DNA of 64,000 nucleotides from Orychophragmus violaceus (GCA_030180135.1 CM058232.1:59603330-59667329), one strand, 5' to 3'. Positions 11,176-23,205 are shown, numbered from the stretch's first letter. The notes: generated by a model from the letters alone, not told the origin. Translations and numbers: made by a program.

Positions 11176-11308
11176 CCCAGAGGATGTCCGAGACGACCAA
11201 TTTCAATAACGACCATCTGTTCACACCAGGATCGTCCGTCTGGCCATTACTTAGATTGAGATGCAAAGTCTGGGTCAGAGATGTTACAAGTCTCCCCCCC
11301 CCCCCCCC
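11176..11308 (-). repeat. Start of G2 3' LTR and its polypurine tract
   Basis: On the minus strand a run of 15 G (plus strand C at 11294-11308) is followed by AGACT and then TGTAACATC (11288 leftwards), a typical start for plant chromovirus LTRs. About 100 bp of LTR-like sequence follow before G1 sequence; the LTR seems truncated, and where G1 ends is unclear. The G-run is best explained as a slipped polypurine tract. Confidence 0.5.
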
Positions 11309-11645
11309 GAAATGGATTCTTCCCCGAATCCGCCTCAAGGTTTCCATTCTGCACAAACTCCATAAACAGCTATAGATAATCGTCCTTCATCCGATTCTCT
11401 GTTTCCCAAGTGATCTCTTTAACTCCGTTGCAGATCCATTCACTTTTACTATTTGTATCACCTTCTTCCTTGTTGGTTTTTCCATCCTATCCATAATTTT
11501 TAAGGGTCTAGCTTCCAAAGTGAGGTTTGCCTTAAAATCATTGGGTATCTCAGGCATGATCAAATCTTGATCCGAAAGGCACTTGCACAATTGGGAGACA
11601 TGGAACACGTTGTGAAACACATCCATCTCGTTTGGCATATCCAGT
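11309..11645 (-). pseudogene. G2 integrase C-terminal region with chromodomain-like end
   Basis: Minus-strand end of the G2 polyprotein. It shows the gypsy signature VFHNVFHVSQL (about 11590-11625), a basic linker, then after a frameshift near 11440 a chromodomain-like WICNGVKEITWETENRM and a stop near 11374. Chromodomains steer integration to marked heterochromatin in related elements. Copia B cuts the frame at 11645; it continues at 45262 after the CCAGT duplication. Confidence 0.75.
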
Positions 11646-12366
11646 TGTTGGGATTATGTCCTGAAATCATATTGTACTAACTCTGATAGATAGTTGTATT
11701 GTCAAGATCGGAAAATCCATGTAATACTAGGTGATCATAATGTTTTTGCTAGACGCCGCTTATGACTTATGAGTTGTAACTCATTGCTAGTATTATGTGG
11801 ACCTACAGGGTCACACACCTAAGCAAGCTGGATACACTTTGTATGGGATTGATCATTGGTATATGGTCTAGTCAATGTGTATCCAATACACATTGAATTC
11901 GAGTTTTAAGAGGTGTGTCGATCGACACCATTGTGTGTGTCGATCGACACAAGGCTGGTTCCGAAACTGATGTTTCGGTTTATGACTTAAACGTTTTGGG
12001 TTTTGATCCAATGAACGGTTTTGTCATCTGAGGTCTGTATATAGGCTTATATGCACGACTTGGAAAGGAGAGCCGTCGCAGTTGTTTTGCAGAAACAAAA
12101 CCTAGCCACTTAGAAACTCAGGGATTCCTATGAGATCTGATTCTCGGCACTAGCATCCCGGCGGATTCCAGCTTGTGTGCGTGTGGACTGCAGTAGAGGC
12201 GCAGCAGCTGAGGCGCTCTCGATCTCACTTACCAGTTCATTATTTAGCTGCAAATCTACAGGTAAACACGAGATCATTCCCAATGATTCAATTAACTAAA
12301 CCCTAGATCCTAGGCTTAGAACTTGTGGGATTCTGAAAGCTGTTAGAATTGGCTCAAGTTCCTTCA
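11646..12366 (+). repeat. 5' LTR of copia B
   Basis: 721 bp, TGTTGGGATT...TTCCTTCA. Palindrome pair TGTCGATCGACA twice at 11914-11951; TATA-like TATATAGG at 12038-12045; R/U5 block with GTGTGCGTGTGGACTGC as in copia A. Confidence 0.95.
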
Positions 12367-12367
12367 G

Positions 12368-12379
12368 TGGTATCAGAGC
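12368..12379 (+). promoter_or_regulatory. Primer-binding site of copia B, initiator tRNA-Met
   Basis: TGGTATCAGAGC, one base after the LTR end. Confidence 0.9.
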
Positions 12380-12790
12380 CTTAGGGTTTTAATCATTGAA
12401 TCTGAAGCATGTAATTCGAATAATGATTTATTTGAAGAGGTTAATGCTTGCTAGTTTTCGTTTTGATGAAATTAATCTCGGATTTTGTTTCTTATCGAAA
12501 ACGAAGAACCTGTATTTTCATACAGTGTCGATCGACATAAGTTTGTGTCGGTCGACACACCGCGAAAACGATCATAAAACTTTAGGGTTTTCGCACAGTG
12601 TCGATCGACACTAAGTTTGTGTCGGTCGATGCACCGCGAATACGCTTATTAAAATTTGGGTATCGATCTTAGAGATCGCACTGTGTCGATCGACACACTG
12701 GGTGCATCGATCGACACAGGCTGTGCGAAAGGATAGATCGGTTCAATTGGATTGAACCGGTTATCTCGCATGGTTAAATTTCCTGATACC
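12380..12790 (+). other. Copia B leader, first part
   Basis: Non-coding leader with three palindrome pairs (about 12525-12562, 12598-12636, 12683-12721), each followed by GCGAAAA-like sequence, then the GGTTCAATTGGATTGAACCG repeat seen in copia A. It ends at ATACC, the target duplication of G5, and resumes at 37392. Confidence 0.8.
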
Positions 12791-13736
12791 TGATAGGTTC
12801 TAAGTTTTACCCTATTCTAAACTGCAAGTGCACAGTATCGTCAAAGTAGTATATAGGGTTATCGAATCCACAGGGACACTTGGTCTCAATAGAATCAGAA
12901 ACGTAAAGATTAATACTAGAAATAAAGCAAGTGGTGAATGAATTAAAAGCAAGGCAAGAAAGTAAACAGTAGCAAGTTGGTTGTGAAAGCAATAAACTAA
13001 AAGCGTCAAGCCTAGGGTGTTCTCAGGAAATCAGACAAGCAGACAAGTTAATCAGTCAGGATCTAATTAAAAGCAGTTCTAGAACTCAAATTACGGAATT
13101 AGAATTAACCAAATCTCTTTGCGAAAATCCTCTAAGTCTAAGTGCAGTAACCCAAATCTCTTTGCAATTACTAACAGATTAAACTAGCATTAATGTTCAA
13201 GTTTGATATGTTCACAATTACACTAAACCAAATCTCCTTGCGAATAATTTAATTGCTCAACCTAAATAGTTCAGATTCTAAAACACACTCTCGTGTCGAA
13301 TTTAGCAACCTAAGATCTAGATTCTAATTGATCAGGTTAGAACTAGCTTTAAGCACAATTTAGTTTGAAGAACATTCTAATCATATGAATCCTTAACTGA
13401 ATTAAACAAGTCTAGCAAGTCATCAAACCCTAATGAGAAACCCTAAGCTTAACTATGGATCTACTCAGACATGATTGATGAAAACATAATCATAGAAATA
13501 ATAGATTTCATATGAGAAATTAAATAGATAAAGGGGGTTCAAAATCTTCTCCAAAATAACTGAAGTACAGGATTAGATCAGCCCCGAAAGCTCTAAAAAT
13601 CTCTTAGCTCTAAGTATGAAAGCATAAGTAAATTAAACACCAAAATCCTCTATATATAAGCCTAATCTCGGCTGGGGCTCCTGTGTAAATACTGGAACTT
13701 TTCTGGGCCTCTTTGTAAATCTTCATAACTTGTTAA

Positions 13737-14375
13737 TGTTGGATCCCGATGGATCTAGGGTTTGTTATATTGAAATTTAGAACCAACCTCGTTCTTACCT
13801 TTGGCAGCGGAAGAAGATGGTGAACGAGATCAGTGGAGCAACGCAACGCTTTGCCTCTACCAGATACACACGCACGCTCGCTGGAAACGGGATGCTAGTG
13901 CCGGATCAATGGGGATCGATGGTGTCTGGTGTGTCAAGTGTTTCTGTCAAGAAAACTGGACGGCTCTCTTGTTTAGGTCGAACTAAACACGTTTTTTATT
14001 CGACCTAAACGTGCTTAACGGGCCAGACTCAATTAAGCCATAACCCGAAAAGCCTGTTCGGAAAATCCGAACTGTGTCGACCGACACACAAGCTGTGTCG
14101 ATCGACACAACACCATTATATCGATTCTTATGTGTATTTCAATACACATAACATGATCATTGCCACAATGATCATTCCCATGTCGTAGCTTCCAGTTCGC
14201 TTAGGTGTGTGACCCTATAGGATCATATAATAATGGCAGTAAGTCCACGACCTACATATTGCAAGAGGCTTCTAGCAAAGCATTGCAAACGCCCAGTATT
14301 ATACGAATGTCAGATCTCGACACACAACTATCACAGGAGTGAGTACAGGTGTGATTTCAGGACACTATCCCAACA
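13737..14375 (-). mobile_element. Solo copia LTR (C)
   Basis: 639 bp with TGTTGG...CCAACA ends, minus orientation, flanked by GTTAA at 13732-13736 and 14376-14380, with no internal region, so the element was lost by LTR-LTR recombination. It shares the R/U5 block of copia B and carries a palindrome pair (14072-14108) with cores CGACCG and CGATCG. The overlapping 61- and 63-residue frames at 13801-14008 are LTR sequence. Confidence 0.9.
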
Positions 14376-14513
14376 GTTAAACTGACGCATACGGCCCATC
14401 TCGCTAGTGTGTCGATCGATGCACAAGGTGTGTCGGTCGATGCTTGATCAATAAATCGGACAGTGAGTTAAGCTCTCGGCCAAAACGTCCCAAAAGTCCC
14501 AAAATGCTCCAAA

Positions 14514-15149
14514 TGAAGGATTCGTTTAGTGTTTCCTGGTTCAATTCATCAGATTAATTGATCCTACTAAACATGCCAGATCTAGGTTCTCTTGCAGAAT
14601 CATAAAGGATCTCACCTGTTACCTTGTTATGCAGCGGAAAGGGGAGGTACGGGTCAGAGATCAGCAGAACCACCAAGAGATAGTTCCTCCAAAGGCTCAC
14701 ACACGCACGCACAGGAAATTGGCTGCTAGACCAGCTGGTGGGAGGCGCAGAAGAGAGAGAGAGGTGGCGCAAAAGTTGGCTGAGAAAATAAGAGCTAGGG
14801 CAAGTTTTATTGTTAAAACCCTTGTCCAGTTCTTATGGGCTTTTGGGCCCAAATCTCAGTCTGATTAAATCCCTTAGATTTAATCAGGCCCTTTAGTCTC
14901 TCTTAGTACAGTAAATGCCTAGCACTTTTACCGTACTTCTGCTAAACCGTTCCTACACATTTTCCTGTTAGCTTAGGCGTGTGACCCATATGGGATCATA
15001 TAATAAAGGCAATAAATCCATGATTTATAGATCATGAGCGGACTCTAGCAAGCCATCATGACCCCCAGTATTATATGACTTATGTCTGATCATTGACATA
15101 CTCTTACTTTCTAGAGATAGTACAGAGATTACTGGACATAATTCCAACA
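14514..15149 (-). repeat. 3' LTR of copia D
   Basis: 636 bp; minus strand begins TGTTGGAATT and ends CGAATCCTTCA. Unlike copia A and B LTRs it has no CGATCG palindrome. Differs from the other LTR at about three positions. Confidence 0.95.
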
Positions 15150-15990
15150 ATCTCCCACTTGAACTGGAATCTCTGTATTCATAATCCTTTTGTCTCAATA
15201 TCTCGATTAGTCATAAGGCAAGATTAGTGTCATCCTTATAAAGCTTAATCTTGTTCATCGGACTCTGATTTGATACTGACAATCCAAACGACTCGGGACA
15301 GTCCGTTTGAGCATGGCCATGCATTTTCCAGTATTCAAATCTCCGATTGGCCTAGAGATATTCACTCCATTTATATTGGAGGGACAAATCCCGTCTTGTT
15401 CCATCACTGTAAACTACTCATTTCATAATACACCCAATCAAGGTCCTTATAACTATCGCTTAACGACAGCATTAGACAATGATCAAAGCGCATTAGTTCA
15501 TGTGCAGTCACATGCATGCGAACTCAGGTCTAAGGACTATACTCTATAGTCGTAGTAAGAATCTCTTATGACACAGATATAAATATCCTGAAGAGTTCTT
15601 ATAATCGGGTCATGTCCGGTCGTATGTACCCAACATACACCTATGTACTGACTTTGATGCCGCGCATCTATGACACACTGAGACTTTGTCATAAGTCACA
15701 TACCAATCTAGTCTCACACGGTTGTTGGTGTTCCAATTTCAACAACCTTCGACTAGGGACAGGATGATATAAGCCATCTATCAAATATAGGGTCTCATGA
15801 TCAAGCTAAATGACTTTGATGACTCAAGATCAAGTCACTTACTTCGATGACCTATAAAATGGTTCATATCATTTTAGAACAATTATTTCATCACAGTTAA
15901 AATAATCTTGAAATAATAATTTCATTAAACATCATAAAATGTTTTACAAGAACATATCAATAACCAAATAAAGCCCTTCATTAACTCCCA
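15150..15990 (-). other. Copia D 3' untranslated region and polypurine tract
   Basis: Equivalent of the copia A and B 3' regions on the minus strand: the purine tract AAGTGGGAGA (plus TCTCCCACTT at 15151-15160) abuts the LTR, and landmarks such as the CCTAGTCGAAGG-like block (about 15750) follow. The 80-residue frame at 15307-15549 has no homologue that I recognise and lies antisense; it is not called. Confidence 0.75.
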
Positions 15991-18397
15991 TTGAAATTAA
16001 GACTACATCTTAATTTCACTTATCCTACAGCAACAGTCCGCGACTCGTGCTTAGGCCTAAGGAGTGGCTTTGTTAATAGATTAGCAACGTTCTCATTCGT
16101 TGAAACTTGCTGATCTACTTAACATCTCTGTCATTTATTTCACGGAATAGGTTATACCTATCCTCAAGGTGTTTGGACCTCTGATGTGCAGCTAGTCTCA
16201 TCTATGCTGGGAATCACATCAAGTTCAGTGACGAACTCTTCTTTCCAAACAACCTCTTTCGCCGCTTCTCAAGCTGCGAAATGTTCAGCTTAAGTCATGG
16301 AGTCAGCAACAGTGCCTTGCACCGCCAGATAGACACAAGATATAACCGGACTGTGACCGGAAATCATCTTTGTCCGTTGGAAGCATGCCTTTCAGACTCT
16401 ACCGACTCGTAGCACCTCACTTTCTCCGTAAATCAAGAACTTATCCTTAGTATTCCTCAAATACTTTAGGATATTCTTTACGGCAATCCAGTGATTCTTT
16501 GCTGGATTTGACTGGTCTTTTACTTGTCTTGCTTAACATTAAGGCAACATCAAAACAAGTACGTGTCATGGCATATATGATAGATCCAATTGCCGACGCA
16601 TATGGAATCTCATCCATGCATTCAAGCTCAGCAGATATCGTAGGATACTGTTTCTTGCATAACGTAAGCCATGTGACATTGGCATAAAACCCTTCTTGGA
16701 TTGCTGAAAACGTGTAGGACTTTGTCAATTTAAGAATCCTGACATTGTCCTACCAGCTCTTTTGGATCTCTATCTTTAGATCCAAAATCCAAGAACATAC
16801 GTGGCTTTACCCATGTCAATCATTAAAACCAACTCCCAAGCCAGTCCTTTACCGACTGCAGCATTGGGATGTTATTTCCGAGAATCAGTATGTCATCGAC
16901 ATACAATATGAGAAATGCAACATCGCTCCCACTTATCTATTAGTAAACGCACAGTTCCATTTCGTTCCTGTTCAAGTCAAAACCTTGACTACTTCAACAG
17001 AACGAAGATTCCAACTCCGATATGTTTGCTTCCATCCATGAATGGATCGATGAAGCTAACTTTACACAAAATGTAATTTTTTTCGGAGTCCGAGCTCACT
17101 TTCGCTTCTTTGAATTTCGCAGATTCGTCGCTTTCAATGATCATCAGATCATGCGAACTTTCAATGATCATCAGGTTCAACTAATGACGAGAAATTACTC
17201 TCGGATTAGTGACTGATTCATTCATATCTGCGAACTTCAGGCTCTACAGCTGTAGATTCTACAGAAATCTGCAAATCCATCCGTTGCTCTCCCTCAACAG
17301 GTTGAGCAGCCTCCTATATTTCTCGAATTTCTTCGAGTTATACTTTTACTCCCACTGTTCTTCTTGGAAAGTAACTTCCCTTCTTAGAAAACAGAATGGA
17401 CGTAAAAGTAACAAGCCTTGGTTTCCTTAGGACAACCAGCAAAGTAGCACAACTATAAATACTCAGTAAAGACGAATTTGGATCGATTCCAATCCACATT
17501 TACGTGGTGTCTTTCAACTGATATTGGTGGAACTATTTCAGCGTAAACTTAGATATTTCTAGAGCGTTATTCTTAAAAATATCATGGAAGATTCGTGTGA
17601 CTCATCTTTAATCATTTCTGATAAGATCTGACTCTTTCTCACAGAAAACACCTCCAGGTTTTCAGGAGAAATGAGCTGTGAAACTACTTCACACTCAATC
17701 AGATGATCACACCATTAATGACTCAAGTATTCTCACTCGTGATCTAATCCAGAGTCTTAATACTTCTGTCACTCAGATTCTATACCTCATTCTGGAACTC
17801 TTTCGACCATGTCAAAGAATTCCGACTTGTGTCTCATCAAATGAACACAGTCTTAATCAGTAGAGACAATGAAGTACAGGAAATTTTCTCTGGCATTACT
17901 GCTCATCGGACCACATACATGAGTATGTTCAATCTCCAATAAGCCTTTGGGCCTTTCTCTAGCTCGGCTAAGATGGGCCCTTTGCTTTTTGGTCCAGTAA
18001 GCAGAATTCAAGTCTCATAAGATATCGTATCAAATGAGCCCAACAGTCCATAACTATGGGATTTCTGAATCCGACTTACTCTATGTGACCAAGACTTTTA
18101 TGCCAAGAAAAATCAGGTTTAATTCATCAGATTTAAACCAATTCGGTATTTATGTTACATTTAGGCATTCTTTGGTTTAAGATATAAAACCCATTCCTTG
18201 AATAGGGTGCTACAATTAATATTTCATTAAGAATTAAAATTTCATTAAGATCAAAAGAACAAAACCTTGTCTTTTATCAAAATGAAAAACATTCAAATTC
18301 TTACAAGAAAATGAAAAACAACTCTGCTTAAAGCAGGTACATTGTAGCAATTACTTAATACAAAACCAAGCCTCGAAGGCATCTACAAGTGAAAACC
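15991..18397 (-). pseudogene. Copia D pol remnants (integrase, RT, RNase H)
   Basis: Decayed minus-strand pol read in many short frames. Recognisable from its 5' side: GAG-pre-integrase (about 17930-18150), integrase/linker part (about 17040-17460), the RT catalytic YVDD with its codons at 16892-16903, the RT connection with IPYASAIGSIIYAM (about 16570-16615) and RNase H with the terminal part near 16030-16330. The RT fingers including the first catalytic Asp are missing at about 17060-17080, at the same junction as in copia B. Compared with copia A the region is roughly 0.7 kb short. Confidence 0.8.
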
Positions 18398-19417
18398 CTA
18401 CGGCTGAGGCAGCGTCCATCGCTCCTTCCAGACATGTAGATCCACTTGTCCTTCCTTCAACATTCTACTGTTGCTTAGGCTCTGCATATTACTACAAATA
18501 TCAGTGCCACAACCAGTATCCAATACCTTTAAGGTAGAACTTGAAGTAATAACATGAATACCTGAGGAAGTAGTCTCATACATCAACTTCAACTCCTCAT
18601 CATCTTCCATGAATTTAATGCAATCTCTCTTCCAATGCCATGTCTCTTTACAGTAGCAGCACTTACCAACGTAAGAGGTATCTGACTCGGGCTCAGAAGA
18701 CACACGCTTGCCATGATTCAAAATCTGGACAACTTTGCCTTCACCCTTGTCAGCATTAGGTTTAGCAAACCTACCCTTCTCTATCATGAGATTATTCAGG
18801 GTACTCTTCACGTTTGGCTCAACTGTCTTGAGCATATCATGCAGTTCAGTCAGCGTCTTCGTTAAGCCTTTCTTGATATAGTTCCTTCTGAACTTATCAT
18901 AGCTTGACGGCAGTGACTGTAGAATGATTTCAGTTGCCAATTCTTGGCTAACTGGATAATCCAGTTTCCTCAGGTTATCAATGTAACCCATCATTTTACT
19001 GACATGAGGACTCACTGGATGATCATTTGGTAGCTTGCAGCTAGTGAGAGACTTAACCAACTGGTATCTCTCCACTCTTATCTGCTCCTGAAATTTCAAT
19101 TTCAGGCTGCTGATCATCTCTATTGGCGACTCCATGTTCTCATATTGCTTCCGCAAGTCTGAGTCCATGGTAGCCAATATCAGACCACGCACATCTACCG
19201 CATCATTATAATGCTTATTCCAAGCATCATATACTGCATGAGAAGCATTGGACCCGATCCTCACGGGGAGAGCTCTCTCAAGGACATAGTCCTTTCTCTC
19301 CTGTCTGAGGACTAGCCTCAGGTTCCGCGACCAAGTCAAGAAGTTTGATCCGTTCAGCTTGTCCATCTCAAGGACAGACCGGATCGAGAAAGTGTTTTGA
19401 TTGTTTGTGCTAGTCAT
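18398..19417 (-). CDS. gag: Copia D Gag with start of protease
   Basis: Open 339-codon frame with an ATG start, homologous along its length to copia A and B Gag (LEMDKLNGSNFLTW near the N terminus). It would form the virus-like particle and bind element RNA. CCHC zinc knuckle CX2CX4HX4C at residues 253-266, with Trp where the usual Gly precedes His; protease DTG at 300-302. The frame then runs out through a frameshift into KERWTLPQP, so the protease is truncated soon after its active site. An intact Gag in an element with ruined Pol suggests selection or recent descent from a copy that used Gag only. Confidence 0.88.
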   Translation of the reverse strand: MTSTNNQNTFSIRSVLEMDKLNGSNFLTWSRNLRLVLRQERKDYVLERALPVRIGSNASHAVYDAWNKHYNDAVDVRGLILATMDSDLRKQYENMESPIEMISSLKLKFQEQIRVERYQLVKSLTSCKLPNDHPVSPHVSKMMGYIDNLRKLDYPVSQELATEIILQSLPSSYDKFRRNYIKKGLTKTLTELHDMLKTVEPNVKSTLNNLMIEKGRFAKPNADKGEGKVVQILNHGKRVSSEPESDTSYVGKCCYCKETWHWKRDCIKFMEDDEELKLMYETTSSGIHVITSSSTLKVLDTGCGTDICSNMQSLSNSRMLKEGQVDLHVWKERWTLPQP

Positions 19418-21080
19418 AACTGAAAATTAAGATAAAAGGATTTTAGTTAATATGTTCAATATGATTAATCTCGCATTATACTTAATGTGATTAATCTCGC
19501 ATTATATTCAATAACATCAGTTACCCTCAATAGAATATAATGATTCCAAGATCCACATATAACTAAGATCAAAGTGGGCCACTGGCCGTCACCCAACCTT
19601 AGCTTATATCGGTAAGCCCTATTTCGGCTAATTATATCCGTGATATAACTCTTGGTTGTGAATCTGGGCCCGAGGCCCAATCCACTCTGATGTCTCAAGG
19701 CCCGGGACTCCCGATGGCCTAGTCAAGAAAACCAGACTATACAGTCATTTAATCACTAATGTCTGGGACTCCCAATGACATTTATGAATCACAAACCGTC
19801 TTACCCACGCAAAAGTAGACACCCTCACACTGTAAGGCCATGAGTACAATTGAATGGGCTTCGACAGCTGACATAGACTGGACAAGACATCCAACGCTTG
19901 ATATTGTTTGAGGTTTGTAGGTTTATTAAAATTTTATCCCAAAATAGAAGATTACTATTTTGGGAAACTTTCCTTTTTGGGAAACCTACTAATTTTGGAA
20001 ACTTTCTAAAATTGGAAACTTCCTAAAATTGGAAACTTTCTAAATATAGAAATTTCCTAAAAACCAAAACATGCAAATCTAGAAACTTCTAATTTAAGAA
20101 ACTTTCTAATTTCAGATTTTGAAAAACAGATTAATTTAAAATCGATATTTTATTTATATAAATAAATTTTAAATTAAATCTGAAGAAAAGACTCAAATAA
20201 TTGGCCCAATTGTTTTAACTTCTTGGCCCATGGCCCAAGAATTGGTCTATGTCCAAGACATAACCCAATTGTCCAATTAAATGACATAACCGGTCTGGTT
20301 CATTAAAATTGGTCTAACCAAAATTAATTACTACGATGACCACAATTGTCAACCGGTTATTTACTAAACCGGATTTTCTCAATTTATTTGGTCCAACCAA
20401 ATCAAATTAGAAAACCACTGGTTTAGGTACTAAATCCAATTTTTCGACTTTGGATTTCTTATCCCGGTTTAACCAGAACTTAATAAATTTTATTAAGTCT
20501 GTTTATTAAACCGTGACGATTAAGTTTTAATTAAATTTTAAACCGAACCATCACAAAACAAAAAAACGAACCGACCATTAGGTCATGGCCGCAAGCATCA
20601 CCGCGATCGTGAACGATCGGGACAGCCGCAAGCCATGCGTGGGACGGGACGCGGGTTGTGATCGGGACGGGACGGGCCGAGAGTTGGCGGGACGCGATCG
20701 CCGACGATCCATGCGATCGATCCTTACGATCGATCCATGGGATCAGCTCAGCCGATCGGACCAACTTTCGATCACGATCGGGACGCTCGGGACAGCCGCG
20801 ATCATGACGCGATCGGGACGAGAAAATCACGCGAGCGGGATGCGATCGCTCGGGTCAATACGCTCGGAATGACCACGCTACACGATCCTAGATCGGTCCG
20901 TGCATCATCCGATGATCTGACGATCCGACGCATATCGATTCATATAGATCGGATCATGCGATTTCTATTAGTTTAGGTTTTAATTCTTTGTTTCTTAAGT
21001 ATTTTCTTATCATATATTGATTCAAATACTTCTAAACAACCTAAACATGATTCTAAAACAAGAAATCCTAACAGAACCAA
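19418..21080 (-). other. Copia D leader
   Basis: About 1.66 kb between PBS and gag with no gene. It has TTGGAAACTTTCTAA-type short repeats (about 19960-20110) and ACCGGTTTA-like repeats (about 20285-20520) echoing the copia A/B leaders. A compositionally distinct GC-rich block is listed separately. Confidence 0.7.
20581..20960 (-). repeat. GC-rich GATCG/GGGACG-rich block in the copia D leader
   Basis: About 380 bp much richer in G+C than its surroundings, with about a dozen GATCG words and repeated GATCGGGACG and CGATCGATCC. It holds the same leader position as the CGATCG palindrome pairs of copia A and B, but the motifs are irregular. Overlapping frames on both strands (up to 99 residues) reflect the lack of AT-rich stops and are not called genes. 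Confidence 0.6.
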
Positions 21081-21094
21081 TGGCTCTGATACCA
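21081..21094 (-). promoter_or_regulatory. Primer-binding site of copia D, initiator tRNA-Met
   Basis: Plus strand TGGCTCTGATACCA, complement of TGGTATCAGAGCCA, one base from the LTR. Confidence 0.9.
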
Positions 21095-21095
21095 C

Positions 21096-21731
21096 TGAAG
21101 GATTCGTTTAGTGTTTCCTGGTTCAATTCATCAGATTAATTGATCCTACTAAACATGCCAGATCTAGGTTCTCTTGCAGAATCATAAAGGATCTCACCTG
21201 TTACCTTGTTATGCAGCGGAAAGGGGAGGTACGGGTCAGAGATCAGCAGAACCACCAAGAGATAGTTCCTCCAAAGGCTCACACACGCACGCACAGGAAA
21301 TTGGCTGCTAGACCAGCTGGTGGGAGGCGCAAAAGAGAGAGAGAGGTGGCGCAAAAGTTGGCTGAGAAAATAAGAGCTAGGGCAAGTTTTATTGTTAAAA
21401 CCCTTGTCCAGTTCTTATGGGCTTTTGGGCCCAAATCTCAGTCTGATTAAATTCCTTAGATTTAATCAGGCCCTTTAGTCTCTCTTAGTACAGTAAATGC
21501 CTAGCACTTTTACCGTACTTCTGCTAAACCGTTCCTACACATTTTCCTGTTAGCTTAGGCGTGTGACCCATATGGGATCATATAATAAAGGCAATAAATC
21601 CATGATTTATAGATCATGAGCGGACTCTAGCAAGCCATCATGACCCCCAGTATTATATGACTTATGTCTGATCATTGACATACTCTTACTTTCTAGAGAC
21701 AGTACAGAGATTACTGGACATAATTCCAACA
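21096..21731 (-). repeat. 5' LTR of copia D
   Basis: 636 bp, near-identical to 14514-15149; the same internal frames recur in both. Followed by CCAAA, the target duplication. Confidence 0.95.
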
Positions 21732-21852
21732 CCAAATATCTCCAATTAGCTCCAAACCTGATTAAACTTGTAAAAGACTCTAAACGAACACAAAAGACAC
21801 TAAAAACACATCTATATCATGGTATAAAATGGGTAAAAACCATGATATATCA

Positions 21853-23205
21853 ACTCCCCCACACTTAGCATTTGCTTGCCCTCAAGCAAAACAGAGAACT
21901 AAAATGCAGTGAAGAGGTTTGAAAACTCTTCAGAAACTCATTTTGTCGTAGAAGCAGCAACATTCAGATTCCCCTTAGTAATCCACATGAAAGAGTCAAT
22001 CCACAGACATCAAGACCAACATATACTTCCCCCACACTTAGCAACTGTCCTAAGTAAACGCCACAATCACATTCACGCATTCAAATTCTCCCTACTGACT
22101 TCTGCAAGTATTTAAGTGCGGTCTCACCTAAGGGGTATCGATCTAAAGGCACATGGATTCTTACCTTGCCAGCTCTAGACCACCAAACTGTCTTTCTTTA
22201 GTCCCTTTCTTCTCTTTTCCCTTCCTTAACAACTGATTTTTCCCCACTGGGTATCATTTTATTTTTTTTATCAGTGTTCTTCCCGTTTTGGGGTGTACTT
22301 TGGACACATTCCATGGATCACATGAGAGAAAATAGTGTTTGCTACCATTCCCATGACCACTTCGGAGTTACTAACTCATCCGCAGTTTATTATTTTTTTT
22401 TTTTTTTTTTTTACTTTATGGAAGGGGAGAAGGGAACCAAATAGGACAGGTTAACAGGCTGTGTCATAACCAACAAGGGAATCCGACATAAAGTATACCA
22501 AGCCCTTAGGTGAGAAATCTAAAGTCAGGATTAAATTGAAGTCAGTAAAAGATCCTCTGATACCTGAAGCGATGTGGGTGTTCTCAGTAGGCTGATCTGT
22601 GTCTGGGTTTTCTAATAGTCATAGATAATCTGCAGCTTCATCCCAGTGGTTACTTAAGTTCCTGCAAATGCTGCTAATCTTCTCAAAAAATCATTGTTTC
22701 CTACTTGAACAAATTTTGACTCAAAAAACAAATTTTTAAAATTTAACTGACTCTAAGAAAACAAAAGAAAGTAATTAGTAGAACCTCCCCACACTTAAGA
22801 CACACTGTCCCCAGTAGTGTCAAGCAAGGGATTGGTTAAAAGAAAGAAAATAAAAATTTGTTAATGGAATGGTTAGTTCTCTCGGGTTTTACCTCTGTCG
22901 CAGTCAGGCATCGATCGTTGCACTAGGTGTACCGACCGTTGCTGTGCGATTTCCATTGTAACGATCGACACAATGGTGTGTCGATCGACGCACTGCGATT
23001 TCACGAACAGTCAGCAAGTTAGCAGGCTAATCCGTCGGTTTTTGTCAGTTTCGAATCCTGCAAGCTAAAAACACTAGAAACAGAGTAAAACCCATGCAAC
23101 AAATGTATCTAATCAAGCATAAACCATCCAAACATAGTAGCAAACTAATAAAAAGAAAAAGTGCAAGAATAAAAAGAAAAACAGAGTACAGAACCGATAA
23201 TCCAC
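21853..23205 (-). other. G5 3' untranslated region, first copy
   Basis: On the minus strand this is the sequence just before the 3' LTR. The purine tract GCTAAGTGTGGGGGAGT lies at 21853-21869. A second purine tract TTAAGTGTGGGGAGG lies about 0.9 kb further in (22784-22798). Palindrome pairs lie at 22907-22942 and 22955-22991, and a long T run near 22390. The 68-residue frame at 21909 and its copies are untranslated sequence. Confidence 0.8.

Larger units (their letters stand above)
14514..21731 (-). mobile_element. Copia D: full-length, recently inserted, Pol-defective
   Basis: 7218-bp minus-strand element inside the G5 3' LTR, with perfect CCAAA duplication (14509-14513 and 21732-21736), 636-bp LTRs and a tRNA-Met PBS. 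LTRs differ at about 3 positions by eye, so it inserted very recently. Gag-protease is open, yet the rest of pol has many lesions and lacks the RT fingers and most of the integrase core. It must have used enzymes from another copia such as A. Confidence 0.95.
12791..21852 (-). repeat. 3' LTR of G5, split by copia C and copia D
   Basis: LTR pieces 12791-13736, 14376-14513 and 21732-21852 join at the GTTAA and CCAAA duplications to about 1195 bp, matching the other Athila LTRs. It has a palindrome pair at 14408-14445 and a TATATATAGAGG-type promoter on the minus strand (plus about 13660-13670). Small frames such as 12807-13009 recur in every copy and are not genes. Confidence 0.9.

Noticed and set aside
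14629..14868. 79-residue frame in copia D LTRs (also 21211-21450)
   Set aside because: Antisense LTR sequence, present in both LTRs because they are duplicates.
20531..20976. Overlapping frames of 79-99 residues on both strands in the copia D leader
   Set aside because: They arise from a GC-rich repeat poor in stop codons; none has a recognisable domain.
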